From Psychrobacillus insolitus (GTDB taxonomy: Bacteria; Bacillota; Bacilli; Bacillales_A; Planococcaceae), in NCBI RefSeq assembly GCF_003254155.1, contig NZ_QKZI01000001.1, positions 1 through 64,000 of the forward strand: a DNA stretch of 64,000 bases, read 5' to 3'. Position 1 is the stretch's first letter. The number at the start of each line of letters is the position of its first letter. The position numbers and the translations under genes were made by a program. Below are positions 37,240 through 46,453 of the stretch, in pieces. The notes under the pieces were generated by a model. That model saw only the letters and a program-made list of their open reading frames with translations. It searched no databases and had not been told where the DNA came from.

Positions 37240-37488
37240 ATGGATTCAACTAAATATGTATTAGATCATTTTGATGACTTTTTTGTTGTGTTTTTTGAAA
37301 AAAACAATAAAGCAAACAAATTGGTCATATTAAAAGACAAGTTTACAATAGATGCAAAAGAAGGAGATTTACTAGAAGTTAATATTAATAAAGAAAAGTC
37401 GGGTTATGACTTTAAAATTTTGAATGAAGTAACAGATGATGCAAGAGAAAGAGTACTACAATTAATTAATGAAATGAATAGAAAATAA
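37240..37488 (+). CDS. DUF3006 family small protein
   Basis: An 82-aa acidic protein starting with the DUF3006 pattern (KYVLDHFDDFFVVFFE) and continuing with a short beta-rich domain with EGDLLEV. It has no signal peptide. Members often lie beside metallo-beta-lactamase or competence-type genes; here it is alone between the tyrS repeat region and convergent rpsD. GAGGGG precedes the ATG. Function unknown. Confidence 0.75.
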   Translation: MDSTKYVLDHFDDFFVVFFEKNNKANKLVILKDKFTIDAKEGDLLEVNINKEKSGYDFKILNEVTDDARERVLQLINEMNRK

Positions 37489-37489
37489 A

Positions 37490-37534
37490 AAAATCCCTAG
37501 AAGATTGAAAAATTCAACTTCTAGGGTTTTTTTT
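37490..37534. terminator. Bidirectional terminator, DUF3006 gene / rpsD
   Basis: CCCTAGAAG-a-TTGAA pairs with TTCAACTTCTAGGG (37495-37509 with 37513-37526), with A and T runs on either side. Confidence 0.88.
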
Positions 37535-37540
37535 ATTCAA

Positions 37541-38143
37541 TTAACGAGAGTAGTATTCTACAATTAGAGCTTCGTTAATTTCAGCAGATAATTCGCTACG
37601 TTCTGGAACGCGTACGAAAGTACCAACTTTGTTGTCTGTATCAAAAGTTAAGTATTCAGGAACGAAGTTATTAACTTCCATTGATTCATTTACAACATCT
37701 AAGTTTTGAGATTTTTCACGAAGTGAGATTACTTGACCAGCTTTTAGGCTGTATGAAGGAATATCAACGCGTTTTCCATCAACCATAACATGGCCATGGT
37801 TTACTAACTGACGAGCTCCACGACGAGTGCGAGCAAGACCTAAACGGTAAACAATATTATCAAGGCGAGTTTCAAGAAGAATCATGAAGTTTTCACCAGA
37901 TTTACCAGGTAATTTTCCAGCTTTATCGAATAAATTACGGAATTGACGTTCGTTAACACCATAAGTGTGACGAAGTTTTTGTTTTTCTTGTAATTGAAGA
38001 CCGTATTCAGTTAATTTTTTACGTTGGTTAGGACCGTGTTGTCCTGGTGCGTAAGGGCGTTTTTCTAATTCTTTACCAGTACCGCTTAGTGAAATACCTA
38101 GACGACGTGATAATTTCCATGCTGGACCTGTATAACGAGACAT
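37541..38143 (-). CDS. rpsD: 30S ribosomal protein S4
   Basis: RpsD, 200 aa, is a primary 16S rRNA binder that nucleates the 30S body. The N-terminus ([20 protein letters not shown]) and the internal S4 domain (MLETRLDN-type [10 protein letters not shown]) are standard. It is a zinc-independent form (no N-terminal Cys cluster). AGAGGAGGAG precedes the ATG. It is monocistronic, with a long leader that is probably the S4 autoregulatory site. Confidence 0.97.
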   Translation of the reverse strand: MSRYTGPAWKLSRRLGISLSGTGKELEKRPYAPGQHGPNQRKKLTEYGLQLQEKQKLRHTYGVNERQFRNLFDKAGKLPGKSGENFMILLETRLDNIVYRLGLARTRRGARQLVNHGHVMVDGKRVDIPSYSLKAGQVISLREKSQNLDVVNESMEVNNFVPEYLTFDTDNKVGTFVRVPERSELSAEINEALIVEYYSR

Positions 38144-38159
38144 ATAAGTCTCCTCCTCT

Positions 38160-38335
38160 TATTGGTTTTATTTTGTTGTAAAATAAGACCAGATGTATTC
38201 AGACTAGTAGACATTTTGTTTTCATGTAGCATCGCCCTAGCAGCCAAGGGTTACGGGATACACCATCTATTATTAAAAATAGAGGAACAAAATAAACAAT
38301 CTAATCCATACAACTGCTGCATTTATTTTACACAA
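38160..38335 (-). promoter_or_regulatory. Probable S4 autoregulatory leader of rpsD
   Basis: The about 190-base minus-strand leader is strongly structured and GC-richer than its surroundings. It contains CCCGTAACCCTTGGCTGCTAGGG, which can form nested or pseudoknotted helices, followed by GCTACATGAAAACAAAATGTCTACTAGTCTG. Bacilli are known to regulate rpsD through a pseudoknotted leader bound by S4; position and length fit. I have not modelled the fold. Confidence 0.6.
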
Positions 38336-38340
38336 ATCCC

Positions 38341-38369
38341 ATTGTAACTTTATTTCCATAGAAAGTCAA
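38341..38369 (-). promoter_or_regulatory. Sigma-A promoter of rpsD
   Basis: On the minus strand: TTGACT (38369-38364), a 17-base spacer and TACAAT (38346-38341). Confidence 0.8.
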
Positions 38370-38445
38370 TGAAAACGAAAAGTTCTCTATTGAAATTCTT
38401 TGTAGATTACATCTATATTGCATTTTACTTTTAAGTAGTAAAAGA

Positions 38446-38474
38446 TTGACAGTCTCTTAGAAGTATAGTGAAAT
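38446..38474 (+). promoter_or_regulatory. Possible promoter of dgcP
   Basis: A perfect TTGACA (38446-38451) with a weak TGAAAT 17 bases later (38469-38474), about 65 bases before the dgcP start. Confidence 0.4.
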
Positions 38475-38540
38475 ATACATATATATAATATTTGTGATAA
38501 AAGTAACGAGGGTCCTGTTAGAAAGTTGAGAGGTGTAACG

Positions 38541-40400
38541 ATGATACACGAAAGAAAGATGATAATTTTCAAAAGTGAAATTTTGGAAATTTTAAATGAT
38601 AATATATTTACGTTTGACTCTAGTGGAAAGTGGTTTGACGAATTGTCGATTGTTTTATCAGACTTTTTTGAGGTTGATTTAATTACATATTTTGTTTTTG
38701 ATACGAATCTATTTTTAAAAACAGAGTGGAATGAGTCAAATTTGCAAAAACAAAAACCAATTAAATGGTTGGACATTGAGCCTTATTTTTATGAAAAAGA
38801 TTATGCGGTTATTCCTCATTTGCAAGAAAACGATTTTGCAAATGGTGAAGTCTTTTTGCTTTTTAGAGATTCTGATGGTTTACCTTTAGGTATGTTAAAG
38901 ATGGAATCTTCCGATAAAAGGAAGGAGTTCTCTCAGACTGATGATGTATCTGTAATTTACTCCGTGATGAGTAAATTAATCCAAACGATTAATAAATCGA
39001 TTATTCTTACTCAACAGGAAAAACAATATCGGAATTTATTTAAAGTTACGGAGATGTTTAATTCATCGCTCGATTTAAACCATATTCTCGAAGGCACGTT
39101 AGAAGCCATGCAAAAAGAGTTGCCAGATTTTGAAACAATCTTAATCTTAGCAAATGATCAAGATCGCAAACCCTCTGTTCCATTTAAGTTATTCGATTAT
39201 ACATCTGAAAGACAGACTACAGTCGAAGCTTACGTTTCTGGAGAATTTACAATAGATATAGATAAAGACTTGAATATTCAATTATTTAATATCCCGATTA
39301 AAGGGAAACAAGGAATATATGGAATTGTTCAAGTTGCTGCACCAATTGATTATTTATTTTCTGCTAGACAGAAGGAATTCTCTTTATTACTAACTTCAGC
39401 GACAGGAAATGCATTAGAAAATGCAAAATTATATATTCAATCTCATCGTCTAGTAACCGATTTACAATTGATTAACGAAACTTCTCATAAATTGAATTCC
39501 AACTTAAGTTTAGACGATATGTTAGTATTTTTGAAAAATCAACTGATAAAATCATTTCAACCAGAACAAACTTGCTTTGTTATGAAGATAAAGAATGAAT
39601 ATGAAATTGCACCTGCAAGTACAGAGTTTTTCCATACTGATGAAGGCCAAGTTTACATTAAATATGTGGCTAATTATTTTGAGAGAATGAAGGACACGTT
39701 GTTTATGGCAGATCTCAATCGCTTAAGTGAATTAAAAAAAGAATATCGCTCTATGATTGCTATTCCATTGAAAGAGCAAAATGAAATAGTTGGTTTTAGC
39801 ATTGTGTTACATAAAGAGCCATATTTCTTTTCGTTTGATAGTTTTAAATTGATGCAGTCTTTAATACAGCATTCATCGCTTGCTATAAGTAATTCGACTT
39901 TGCGAAATAAGTTACAAGAAATGGTCAATCGAGATCATTTAACTAATTTATTTGCACGTAAATATTTGGATAAGTACGTCGGAAATTCTATGGAGAAAGA
40001 TCAAAGTGGCGTTTTTATATTATTAGATATTGATAATTTTAAAAATGTAAATGATACGTATGGCCATCAAATTGGAGATGAGATTTTAAAAAAGATATCG
40101 TCTATTATTACGAGAATGGTTGATGGTATTGGTATCGGAGCAAGATGGGGTGGGGAAGAGATGGCCCTATATTTGCCTAATACTACAAAGTTGATTGGGA
40201 TAGATCTTGCAAAAGAATTAATTGACTCTATACCGAAGGAAACGAATCCAAGTGTGACTGTCTCTGTTGGATTGTGTGAGTGGGGTGAAAAATGTACCAT
40301 AGATTTTAAAAAGTTGTTTCATTATGCAGATACTGCTTTATATAGTTCAAAAAATAATGGTAAAAATCAATTACAAGTGTTTGAGGTATTTCCTAGTTAA
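38541..40400 (+). CDS. dgcP: GAF-domain diguanylate cyclase (DgcP/YtrP)
   Basis: A 619-aa protein. Two GAF-like sensory domains (about 150-290 and 305-445) precede a GGDEF domain (about 455-615) with DIDNFKNVNDTYGHQIGDE and the active-site loop RWGGEEMALYLP. It should make cyclic di-GMP. GGEEM in place of GGDEF/GGEEF changes the last loop residue but keeps the catalytic Glu. I do not see a clean RxxD inhibitory site. No membrane helices, so cytosolic. B. subtilis has the GAF-GGDEF protein YtrP at this place. The start is the ATG at 38541 after GAGAGGTG. Confidence 0.88.
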   Translation: MIHERKMIIFKSEILEILNDNIFTFDSSGKWFDELSIVLSDFFEVDLITYFVFDTNLFLKTEWNESNLQKQKPIKWLDIEPYFYEKDYAVIPHLQENDFANGEVFLLFRDSDGLPLGMLKMESSDKRKEFSQTDDVSVIYSVMSKLIQTINKSIILTQQEKQYRNLFKVTEMFNSSLDLNHILEGTLEAMQKELPDFETILILANDQDRKPSVPFKLFDYTSERQTTVEAYVSGEFTIDIDKDLNIQLFNIPIKGKQGIYGIVQVAAPIDYLFSARQKEFSLLLTSATGNALENAKLYIQSHRLVTDLQLINETSHKLNSNLSLDDMLVFLKNQLIKSFQPEQTCFVMKIKNEYEIAPASTEFFHTDEGQVYIKYVANYFERMKDTLFMADLNRLSELKKEYRSMIAIPLKEQNEIVGFSIVLHKEPYFFSFDSFKLMQSLIQHSSLAISNSTLRNKLQEMVNRDHLTNLFARKYLDKYVGNSMEKDQSGVFILLDIDNFKNVNDTYGHQIGDEILKKISSIITRMVDGIGIGARWGGEEMALYLPNTTKLIGIDLAKELIDSIPKETNPSVTVSVGLCEWGEKCTIDFKKLFHYADTALYSSKNNGKNQLQVFEVFPS

Positions 40401-40444
40401 TAAGGAAGTGCCTTTTCTTTTTATTCTAGAACGAATAAACTAAA

Positions 40445-40458
40445 TGTAAGCGTTTACA
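40445..40458 (+). promoter_or_regulatory. Consensus CcpA-binding cre site upstream of methionine gamma-lyase
   Basis: TGTAAGCGTTTACA is a perfect palindrome and matches the cre consensus TGWAANCGNTNWCA at every defined position. It lies 19 bases before the start codon, just upstream of the ribosome site, a position from which bound CcpA would be expected to block transcription. CcpA itself is encoded at 26365. Confidence 0.8.
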
Positions 40459-40476
40459 ATAAAAGGGGGCAAATAT

Positions 40477-41664
40477 ATGAATAAGGGTGATTATCAAAAA
40501 GAAACGATGTGTGTTCATAGCAGCTATCAATCTGTAGATCATAAAGATAGCTTAGCGGTACCTTTGTATCAAACTTCTACTTTCACATTTGAATCTGCGG
40601 AGCAGGGAGCAAGGCGATTTGCAGGAGAAGAAGAGGGCGGGATTTATTCACGATTAGGAAATCCGACTGTAGCAGTATTAGAAGAACAAATTGCAGTACT
40701 TGAGCACGGCGGCGGTGCACTTGCATTTGGTTCTGGAATGGCTGCAGTAAGCGCAATATTAGTTCACTTAACTAAATCGGGAGATCATATCCTTTGTACA
40801 AGAGGAATATATGGCTGCACATTTGGGTTATTAACTATCTTAAAGGAAAAATATGCGATAGAGCATGACTTGAAAAAACTAACTACAGAAGAAGAAATTG
40901 AAGCTAGTATAAAACCAAATACAGTTTGTATTTATATTGAAACTCCAATTAATCCGACAATGGAAATAGTGGATATTGAATTAGTCGTTAGAGTAGCGAA
41001 AAAGCATGGCATCAAAGTTGTAGTTGATAATACTTTTTCATCTCCATATTTACAGACACCTTTAGATCTGGGCGTGGACTTTGTCGTTCATAGTGCAACC
41101 AAGTATATTAATGGGCATGGGGATGTTATTGCGGGATTACTTGTTGGCAAAAATAAAGATGAGGTAAATCAAATTCGGAAAACGATGCAGAAGGATTATG
41201 GCGGTATAATTTCTCCTTTTGATGCATGGCTCATTATTCGCGGAATAAAAACGATGCATATTCGAATGGATCGTCATTCAAAAAATGCAGAACAGATATT
41301 AATCTTTTTAAAATCCTCTTCCATAATTGAGCATATATATTATCCGTTTGATAAAGAGAATCCACAATATGAAATTGCCAAAAAGCAGATGAGTGCTGGA
41401 GGAGGTCTTATTTCATTTACGGTTAAAGGTGGATTGCAAAATGCACAGAAGCTATTAAATGAATTAAAATTGATCAAAATTGCTGTGAGTTTGGGAGATG
41501 CTGAAACACTAATCCAGCATCCCTCAACAATGACTCACTCTGGTGTGCCAGAAAAAGAAAGACTTGAAATGGGTATTTCAGATGGATTACTAAGACTTTC
41601 CGTAGGCTTAGAGAACGCGAATGATATTATTCATGACTTACAACAAGCACTAGCAAAAATATAA
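40477..41664 (+). CDS. megL: Methionine gamma-lyase (Cys/Met metabolism PLP enzyme)
   Basis: A 395-aa fold-type I PLP enzyme. The PLP lysine is K209 in SATKY. C114 in IYGCTF corresponds to the cysteine characteristic of methionine gamma-lyase, and SLGDAETLIQHPSTMTHS is the C-terminal substrate loop of that group. It would split methionine to methanethiol, ammonia and 2-oxobutyrate. Cystathionine gamma-lyase or gamma-synthase remain possible. AAAAGGGGG precedes the ATG. The consensus cre upstream suggests repression by glucose, fitting a catabolic role. Confidence 0.83.
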   Translation: MNKGDYQKETMCVHSSYQSVDHKDSLAVPLYQTSTFTFESAEQGARRFAGEEEGGIYSRLGNPTVAVLEEQIAVLEHGGGALAFGSGMAAVSAILVHLTKSGDHILCTRGIYGCTFGLLTILKEKYAIEHDLKKLTTEEEIEASIKPNTVCIYIETPINPTMEIVDIELVVRVAKKHGIKVVVDNTFSSPYLQTPLDLGVDFVVHSATKYINGHGDVIAGLLVGKNKDEVNQIRKTMQKDYGGIISPFDAWLIIRGIKTMHIRMDRHSKNAEQILIFLKSSSIIEHIYYPFDKENPQYEIAKKQMSAGGGLISFTVKGGLQNAQKLLNELKLIKIAVSLGDAETLIQHPSTMTHSGVPEKERLEMGISDGLLRLSVGLENANDIIHDLQQALAKI

Positions 41665-41665
41665 A

Positions 41666-41700
41666 AGAGAAGAAAGACTTAAAACTTCTTCTCTATTTTA
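41666..41700 (+). terminator. Terminator after the methionine gamma-lyase gene
   Basis: AGAGAAGAA/TTCTTCTCT (41666-41674 with 41686-41694), followed by ATTTTA. Confidence 0.55.
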
Positions 41701-41804
41701 GAGCCACTTCAAAATAGCGGGTCTATTTTTTCTAGTATCTCATCATGTAGACAAGTAGCACTTTCTTAAAAATAAGCAAAAATTATATTGTAGAAAAGAG
41801 GATG

Positions 41805-41837
41805 GCGCCTGAAATTGTATCTTCAGGCGCATTTTAT
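41805..41837 (+). terminator. Second hairpin terminator, 41805
   Basis: GCGCCTGAA/TTCAGGCGC (41805-41813 with 41822-41830), followed by ATTTTATT. Confidence 0.6.
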
Positions 41838-41938
41838 TACGTAGAAAAGAATCTCTTCTTTTATTCCCAAAAGCAATTGCCCTATTTTCTTTGATGTTTT
41901 AGCGGAGGAACGGACAAACAATCGTAATAGGATGACCG

Positions 41939-41989
41939 AAGACAATATATGAGCTACGTGACGCAGTCACGTAGCTCATATATTGTCTT
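41939..41989. repeat. Perfect 24-bp inverted repeat
   Basis: AAGACAATATATGAGCTACG.. is repeated inverted with only GCA between the arms (41939-41962 and 41966-41989). There is no long U run on either side, so it is not a standard terminator. It lies in the 406-base gap between the convergent genes megL and ytsP. Confidence 0.8.
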
Positions 41990-42005
41990 TCTCGTTTAAC
42001 CATTT

Positions 42006-42072
42006 ACCATAAGTTCCGTCCAAAGTGACCCAACAACGTCCATGTGAAAAAAGGACACTTTAGCGTTTTCTT
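42006..42072 (+). repeat. Dispersed hairpin repeat, copy 2
   Basis: The partner of 6958-7026: TAAGTTCCGTCCAAAGTGACC, CAACGTCCATG, AAAAAAGGACACTTTAGC, GTTTTCTTAT. Inner arms are AAAGTG/CACTTT. Its end touches the ytsP stop codon. Confidence 0.6.
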
Positions 42073-42550
42073 ATAAATGTTTAACTAAAACTTGTACAAA
42101 AAGTTCTAAACCTTTCCCATCTTGTTCTGTAAACCTATTGATCATGGGGCTATCAATATCTAACACTCCTAGAAGTTGACCATCTTTTAGTATTGGCAAA
42201 ACAATTTCTGATTGAGTTGCCGCATCACATGCGATATGACCAGGGAAAGCATGTACATCTGGAACAATAATCGTTTCTTCCAACGATGCGACTTTTCCAC
42301 AAACGCCTCTACTCAATGGGATTCTGACACAAGCAGGTAAGCCTTGGAAAGGACCGAGAACTAATTCACCCTCATCTATTAAATAAAAGCCAACCCAATT
42401 GATTTGATCGTAAAATTGATTTAATAATGCAGATGCATTACTTAAATTGGCAATAGTATTTGTTTCTCCGGTTAAAAGTGCATCTAGTTGCTTAGAAAGC
42501 ATCGTGTAACTTGCTGATAAGTCTTCTGAATAAGCTGATTTTGTAAACAT
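42071..42550 (-). CDS. ytsP: Free methionine-(R)-sulfoxide reductase (GAF fold, YtsP)
   Basis: A 159-aa stand-alone GAF domain of the fRMsr type, which reduces free methionine-R-sulfoxide. The three conserved cysteines are present: C74 (PACVRIP), C84 (RGVCGKVA) and C108 (HIACDAATQSEIVLP). The NWVGFYL stretch is also typical. The ATG follows GAAAGGAAA. It is 2 bp after hisJ and probably cotranscribed with it. Its position matches B. subtilis ytsP. Confidence 0.9.
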   Translation of the reverse strand: MFTKSAYSEDLSASYTMLSKQLDALLTGETNTIANLSNASALLNQFYDQINWVGFYLIDEGELVLGPFQGLPACVRIPLSRGVCGKVASLEETIIVPDVHAFPGHIACDAATQSEIVLPILKDGQLLGVLDIDSPMINRFTEQDGKGLELFVQVLVKHL

Positions 42551-42552
42551 AA

Positions 42553-43362
42553 TTATTTTCCTTTCTCAAAAAATGTACTAAATTCGTTATAAAATTGAAG
42601 CAAATCGTCCTTTTGATGAGCATCTGACCCAAAAACAATGGGTATACTTAAATCTTTGGCCAATTGAATATAGCGAGGAGGTGGATAACTCTCTTTGCAA
42701 AAAAGTTTAGCTAAACCTGCGCTATTTACATCTAATTCTAGCTGTTGGATTTTTAATTCATTTAATACTGCTATAATATTTTCATGGTCATTTACTTTAT
42801 TTAATAATGCATGCTGGAATTTATGGATAAGTGTAATGTGACCAATTCTTTTAGGTTTAAAAATACCTAAGTCACTCCTTATTGAATCCAATAGCGTTTT
42901 ATAATACAATTTATACATGGCTTGTGGACTTCCTATTTGTTTAATGAAATCTAAGTAAACTATTTTAGAAAAATCGATGCATGTGTATTTATTTTCATAT
43001 AGCAAAAAATGGACTGATAGGATAGAGTCATCTAATAAATTACCATATGTATTTAAAAATGAGGCAGTTTCTTGTTCGAAATTAACAATGTAATCGACTT
43101 CTAATCCTGTTGAAATAACGATATCTTTTTTATATTGTTTTTTTAGTAACTGAATATCGTTTATATATTGTTCGAGTTGCTTGATATCCATGCCGCTGTC
43201 TTGATCAGGTGTAGGATCTACAAAATTTTCAGGAAGTGGGGCGTGCTCTGTAAAAGATATTTCTTGAAAATTGTTTTGAATTGCCTTTTCAATATAAGCG
43301 TGAAATGGATCAAGTGTTCCATGCGGACAATATGGAGTATGAATATGACCATCTTTTTTCAT
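42553..43362 (-). CDS. hisJ: PHP-type histidinol-phosphatase (HisJ/YtvP)
   Basis: A 269-aa PHP-domain phosphatase that dephosphorylates histidinol phosphate, the penultimate step of histidine synthesis. Metal-site motifs: DGHIHTPYCPHG at the N-terminus, FTEHAPLP, GLEVDY, SVHFL, GHITLIHKF, and the C-terminal FGSDAHQ. TTAGGAGG precedes the ATG. It is unlinked to other his genes, as in B. subtilis. Confidence 0.92.
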   Translation of the reverse strand: MKKDGHIHTPYCPHGTLDPFHAYIEKAIQNNFQEISFTEHAPLPENFVDPTPDQDSGMDIKQLEQYINDIQLLKKQYKKDIVISTGLEVDYIVNFEQETASFLNTYGNLLDDSILSVHFLLYENKYTCIDFSKIVYLDFIKQIGSPQAMYKLYYKTLLDSIRSDLGIFKPKRIGHITLIHKFQHALLNKVNDHENIIAVLNELKIQQLELDVNSAGLAKLFCKESYPPPRYIQLAKDLSIPIVFGSDAHQKDDLLQFYNEFSTFFEKGK

Positions 43363-43499
43363 ATAAATTTGCCTCCTAATGATTTAATTACTTTTTTTTA
43401 AAGATTTCATTACTTTTCTATTGTTTTATGAAACAATAACATAAAAACCATGGTAATATATAGAGGAAGAATTTTTTGATTTTGAACAGGGGGCTTACG

Positions 43500-45209
43500 A
43501 TGAAGTATATCATCCCAGCGGTCATAATACTTTTAGTTATAGCGGTTATAGCAGTTATAGCTTTTATTATAAGACGAAAACATAATGCTGAAATTGCACG
43601 CTTAGAACGTGAAAAACACCAAATTCAAAATAAACCAATTTTAGAAGAAATGACGAAAGTTAAACAACTAAACATGAATGGTCAAACAGAAGAAATGTTT
43701 GAAAGTTGGAGAAATACTTGGACAGAAGTGATGGATGTTCATATGCCAAAGGTCGATGTTCTTTTATTTGATGCTGAAGAGCATTTAGATAAGTTACTGT
43801 TTTTCCAAGCTTCGAAAATTGAAAAAGATATTCAAGTATTGATTGATTCTTGTGATGAAAAAATGACGAAAATCTTGAAGGAACTTGAGGAGTTAATTGG
43901 AAGTGAAGAAAAGAACCGAATTGAAATGGAACAGTTTATAGAACAGCATCGCGCTGCTAGAAAAACAGTTCTTGCTCATCAATATTCTTTCGGTGAAGCA
44001 TTGCCTGCTCTTGAAGAGAAACTAGAATCATTTAATCCACATTTTGAGGAATTTGATCAATTAACAGAAACAGGAAATTATTTAAAAGCAAGAGAAATCG
44101 TTATTTCATTACAAAACGAAGGACAATCTTTTTTCCATAAACTACGAGACATTCCTACACTTTTACAGGAAATTCAACATAAAATTCCTGCTAGTATCCA
44201 TGAATTACGTGGAGGAATAAGAGAAATGGAAGAACAGTCTTATTACTTACAACATCTTGAAATGGCAAAAAATCTTGATAGTATAGAGCAAGAACTAAAA
44301 GAGTTAAAAGTAGAAATTGTTGATTTGAAAGTTGCAAATCCAATTATTAGAGTGGAAGAAATAAAAGATGAAATTGAGACGTTTTATGACTTGTTAGAAA
44401 AAGAAGTATTAGCCAAAAAGTATGTAGATCAATACAAAGATGAAACTGGATCTCGATTAATAGAAGTTACTTCAGTGACACGTGCTACAAGTGAAGAAGC
44501 AGCATTTGTCCAACAAAGCTATCGTTTGCCTGAAAAAGAGGCAGAAATTCCTCAAAGTTGTTTAAAAGAGTTAGAAGAATTAAAGAAAAAGTTTGAACTG
44601 CTTACAATGCGAGTAGACGGGGAAAAATCAGCTTACTCTAGCTTACAAGACGAACTAAACGAGATTTCAGAAGAAATAGATCGACTATATGAAGAACAAG
44701 ATCGCTTTGCAAATCGCTTGGAAAATCTTCGCATAGATGAAAACAAAGCCCGTGAGAAACTAGAAGAGTTGAAAGATATTTTACATGATACAGATCGTAT
44801 GCTTCAAAAAGCCAATATTCCCGGTATTCCAGAAGAAATGGATGTTCGTTTGGAAGAAGCAGAAGAACATATTTATATTGCGATGCAAAGTCTAGAAGAA
44901 GTTCCGTTAAACATGGGGTTAGTAGAGAACTATTTAGCAAAAGCCGAGGCGTGTATGGAAGAAGTACATAAAAAAGCGAAAGAAATGCTTGAAAGTGTAT
45001 TATTAACAGAAAAGATTATTCAGTATGGAAATAGGTATCGTGGAAGTCATCCAAATGTTCATTTACGACTACTTGAAGCAGAAGAAGCATTTAGACAACT
45101 AAGATATGCAAAAGCTTTAGAAGATGCTGCTACTGCAGTGGAAGAAGTAGAACCAGGTGCTTTAAAGAAAATTGATATACTTATAAAAGAAGATGCCAGG
45201 CGTACATAA
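43500..45209 (+). CDS. ezrA: Septation ring formation regulator EzrA
   Basis: A 569-aa protein. It has an N-terminal membrane anchor (about 3-24, IIPAVIILLVIAVIAVIAFII) and then a spectrin-like, almost entirely alpha-helical cytosolic body rich in Glu and Lys. EzrA binds FtsZ, restrains ring assembly at the poles and helps recruit PBP1 to the septum. The C-terminal RYRGSHPNVHLRLLEAEEAFR patch is conserved in the family. The start is the ATG at 43500 after AGGGGG. Confidence 0.95.
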   Translation: MKYIIPAVIILLVIAVIAVIAFIIRRKHNAEIARLEREKHQIQNKPILEEMTKVKQLNMNGQTEEMFESWRNTWTEVMDVHMPKVDVLLFDAEEHLDKLLFFQASKIEKDIQVLIDSCDEKMTKILKELEELIGSEEKNRIEMEQFIEQHRAARKTVLAHQYSFGEALPALEEKLESFNPHFEEFDQLTETGNYLKAREIVISLQNEGQSFFHKLRDIPTLLQEIQHKIPASIHELRGGIREMEEQSYYLQHLEMAKNLDSIEQELKELKVEIVDLKVANPIIRVEEIKDEIETFYDLLEKEVLAKKYVDQYKDETGSRLIEVTSVTRATSEEAAFVQQSYRLPEKEAEIPQSCLKELEELKKKFELLTMRVDGEKSAYSSLQDELNEISEEIDRLYEEQDRFANRLENLRIDENKAREKLEELKDILHDTDRMLQKANIPGIPEEMDVRLEEAEEHIYIAMQSLEEVPLNMGLVENYLAKAEACMEEVHKKAKEMLESVLLTEKIIQYGNRYRGSHPNVHLRLLEAEEAFRQLRYAKALEDAATAVEEVEPGALKKIDILIKEDARRT

Positions 45210-45255
45210 CTAGACAATTTGGTGATTTTGTAATCTAACATTTTGCATATAAATG

Positions 45256-45291
45256 TGAACCACCTCACTATAAATGTGAAGGTGGTTTTTT
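45256..45291 (+). terminator. Terminator between ezrA and the cysteine desulfurase
   Basis: AACCACCTCAC pairs with GTGAAGGTGGTT, allowing one bulge, and is followed by TTTTTT. Confidence 0.7.
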
Positions 45292-45314
45292 TCCGAGAAA
45301 GAGAGGCAATTAAA

Positions 45315-46448
45315 ATGATTTATTTTGATAATAGTGCCACAACAAAAGCGCACTCAGAAATTATTAATACATTTGTAGCAGTCAATGAAAAGTTTTGGGC
45401 GAATCCTGCTTCCATTCATGAATTTGGACATCATACAAATGAATTATTAGAAACTGCAAGAGAACAAATAGCAGAAATTCTTCAAACACCAAGTGATAAA
45501 GTTTATTTCACATCTGGTGGAACAGAATCTAATAACTTAGCCATTTTTGGCTTAGCAAATAAATACAAATATAGAGGAAATCATGTTCTTATTTCCGCAA
45601 TAGAACATCCTTCTGTACTAGAAGCAGGCAAAAGATTAAGTACCCAAGGATTTAAGGTAGAATATATTCCGGTAAATAAAGATGGAGTTATTTCTTTAGA
45701 AGAAGTAGAAAAACTATTGAGAGATGATACTGTTTTAGTAAGTGTCATGCATGTGAATAATGAAACAGGGGCTATTCAACCAATTAAGGAGTTATCTAGC
45801 ATAGTTAGAGGTAATAGTAGAGCACTCATCCATATAGACGCTGTGCAAAGCTTTGGTAAGATGAAAGTAAATTTTGATGAATTAGATGTGGATGCAATTA
45901 CTATTTCCTCACATAAAATTCATGGTCTTAAGGGATCAGGATTACTCGCGCTAAAAAAATTCATAGAAGTAGAACCAATTCTCTTCGGAGGAGGACAAGA
46001 GTTAGGAATACGAAGTGGTACAACTCCTGTTCCATTAGCTGTAAGTACAGCAAAAGCAGTTAGAATGGCTAGTCAAAATATAGAGGATCATGTAGAAAAG
46101 CTCCAAAAGATGACGAATGATTTAGCTTCATTTTTGCAAACTTTTTCGATAGTTAAACTAATTTCTCCTGAGAATAGAGCGCCACATATTCTTACTTTTT
46201 CTGTTCGCAAACTAAAAGGAGAAGTGTTAATTAATGCATTGCAAAAGGAAGGTGTGTTAGTCTCTACAAGCAGTGCTTGTTCTTCAAGGCAAATTAAAAC
46301 TAGCCATGTGTTAAAAGCGATGCATATTGAAGATGACTATATAAAAGGTGTTATTCGATTAAGTCTTTCAACCATGAATACATTGGATGAAATTCAGCAA
46401 TTTAAAAAAGTATTTAGACACGTGATGAATGTGATAAAAGGAGAGTAA
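45315..46448 (+). CDS. nifZ: Cysteine desulfurase (NifS/IscS-like, NifZ)
   Basis: A 378-aa PLP enzyme that extracts sulfur from cysteine. The PLP lysine is in SSHKIHGLKGSG, and the persulfide cysteine is in STSSACSSR. In B. subtilis this desulfurase, encoded next to thiI, passes sulfur to ThiI for 4-thiouridine in tRNA; the same pairing is seen here, with thiI starting 5 bases downstream. The ATG at 45315 follows GAGAGG; the longer frame to 45243 runs through the preceding terminator. Confidence 0.93.
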   Translation: MIYFDNSATTKAHSEIINTFVAVNEKFWANPASIHEFGHHTNELLETAREQIAEILQTPSDKVYFTSGGTESNNLAIFGLANKYKYRGNHVLISAIEHPSVLEAGKRLSTQGFKVEYIPVNKDGVISLEEVEKLLRDDTVLVSVMHVNNETGAIQPIKELSSIVRGNSRALIHIDAVQSFGKMKVNFDELDVDAITISSHKIHGLKGSGLLALKKFIEVEPILFGGGQELGIRSGTTPVPLAVSTAKAVRMASQNIEDHVEKLQKMTNDLASFLQTFSIVKLISPENRAPHILTFSVRKLKGEVLINALQKEGVLVSTSSACSSRQIKTSHVLKAMHIEDDYIKGVIRLSLSTMNTLDEIQQFKKVFRHVMNVIKGE

Positions 46449-46453
46449 ATAGC

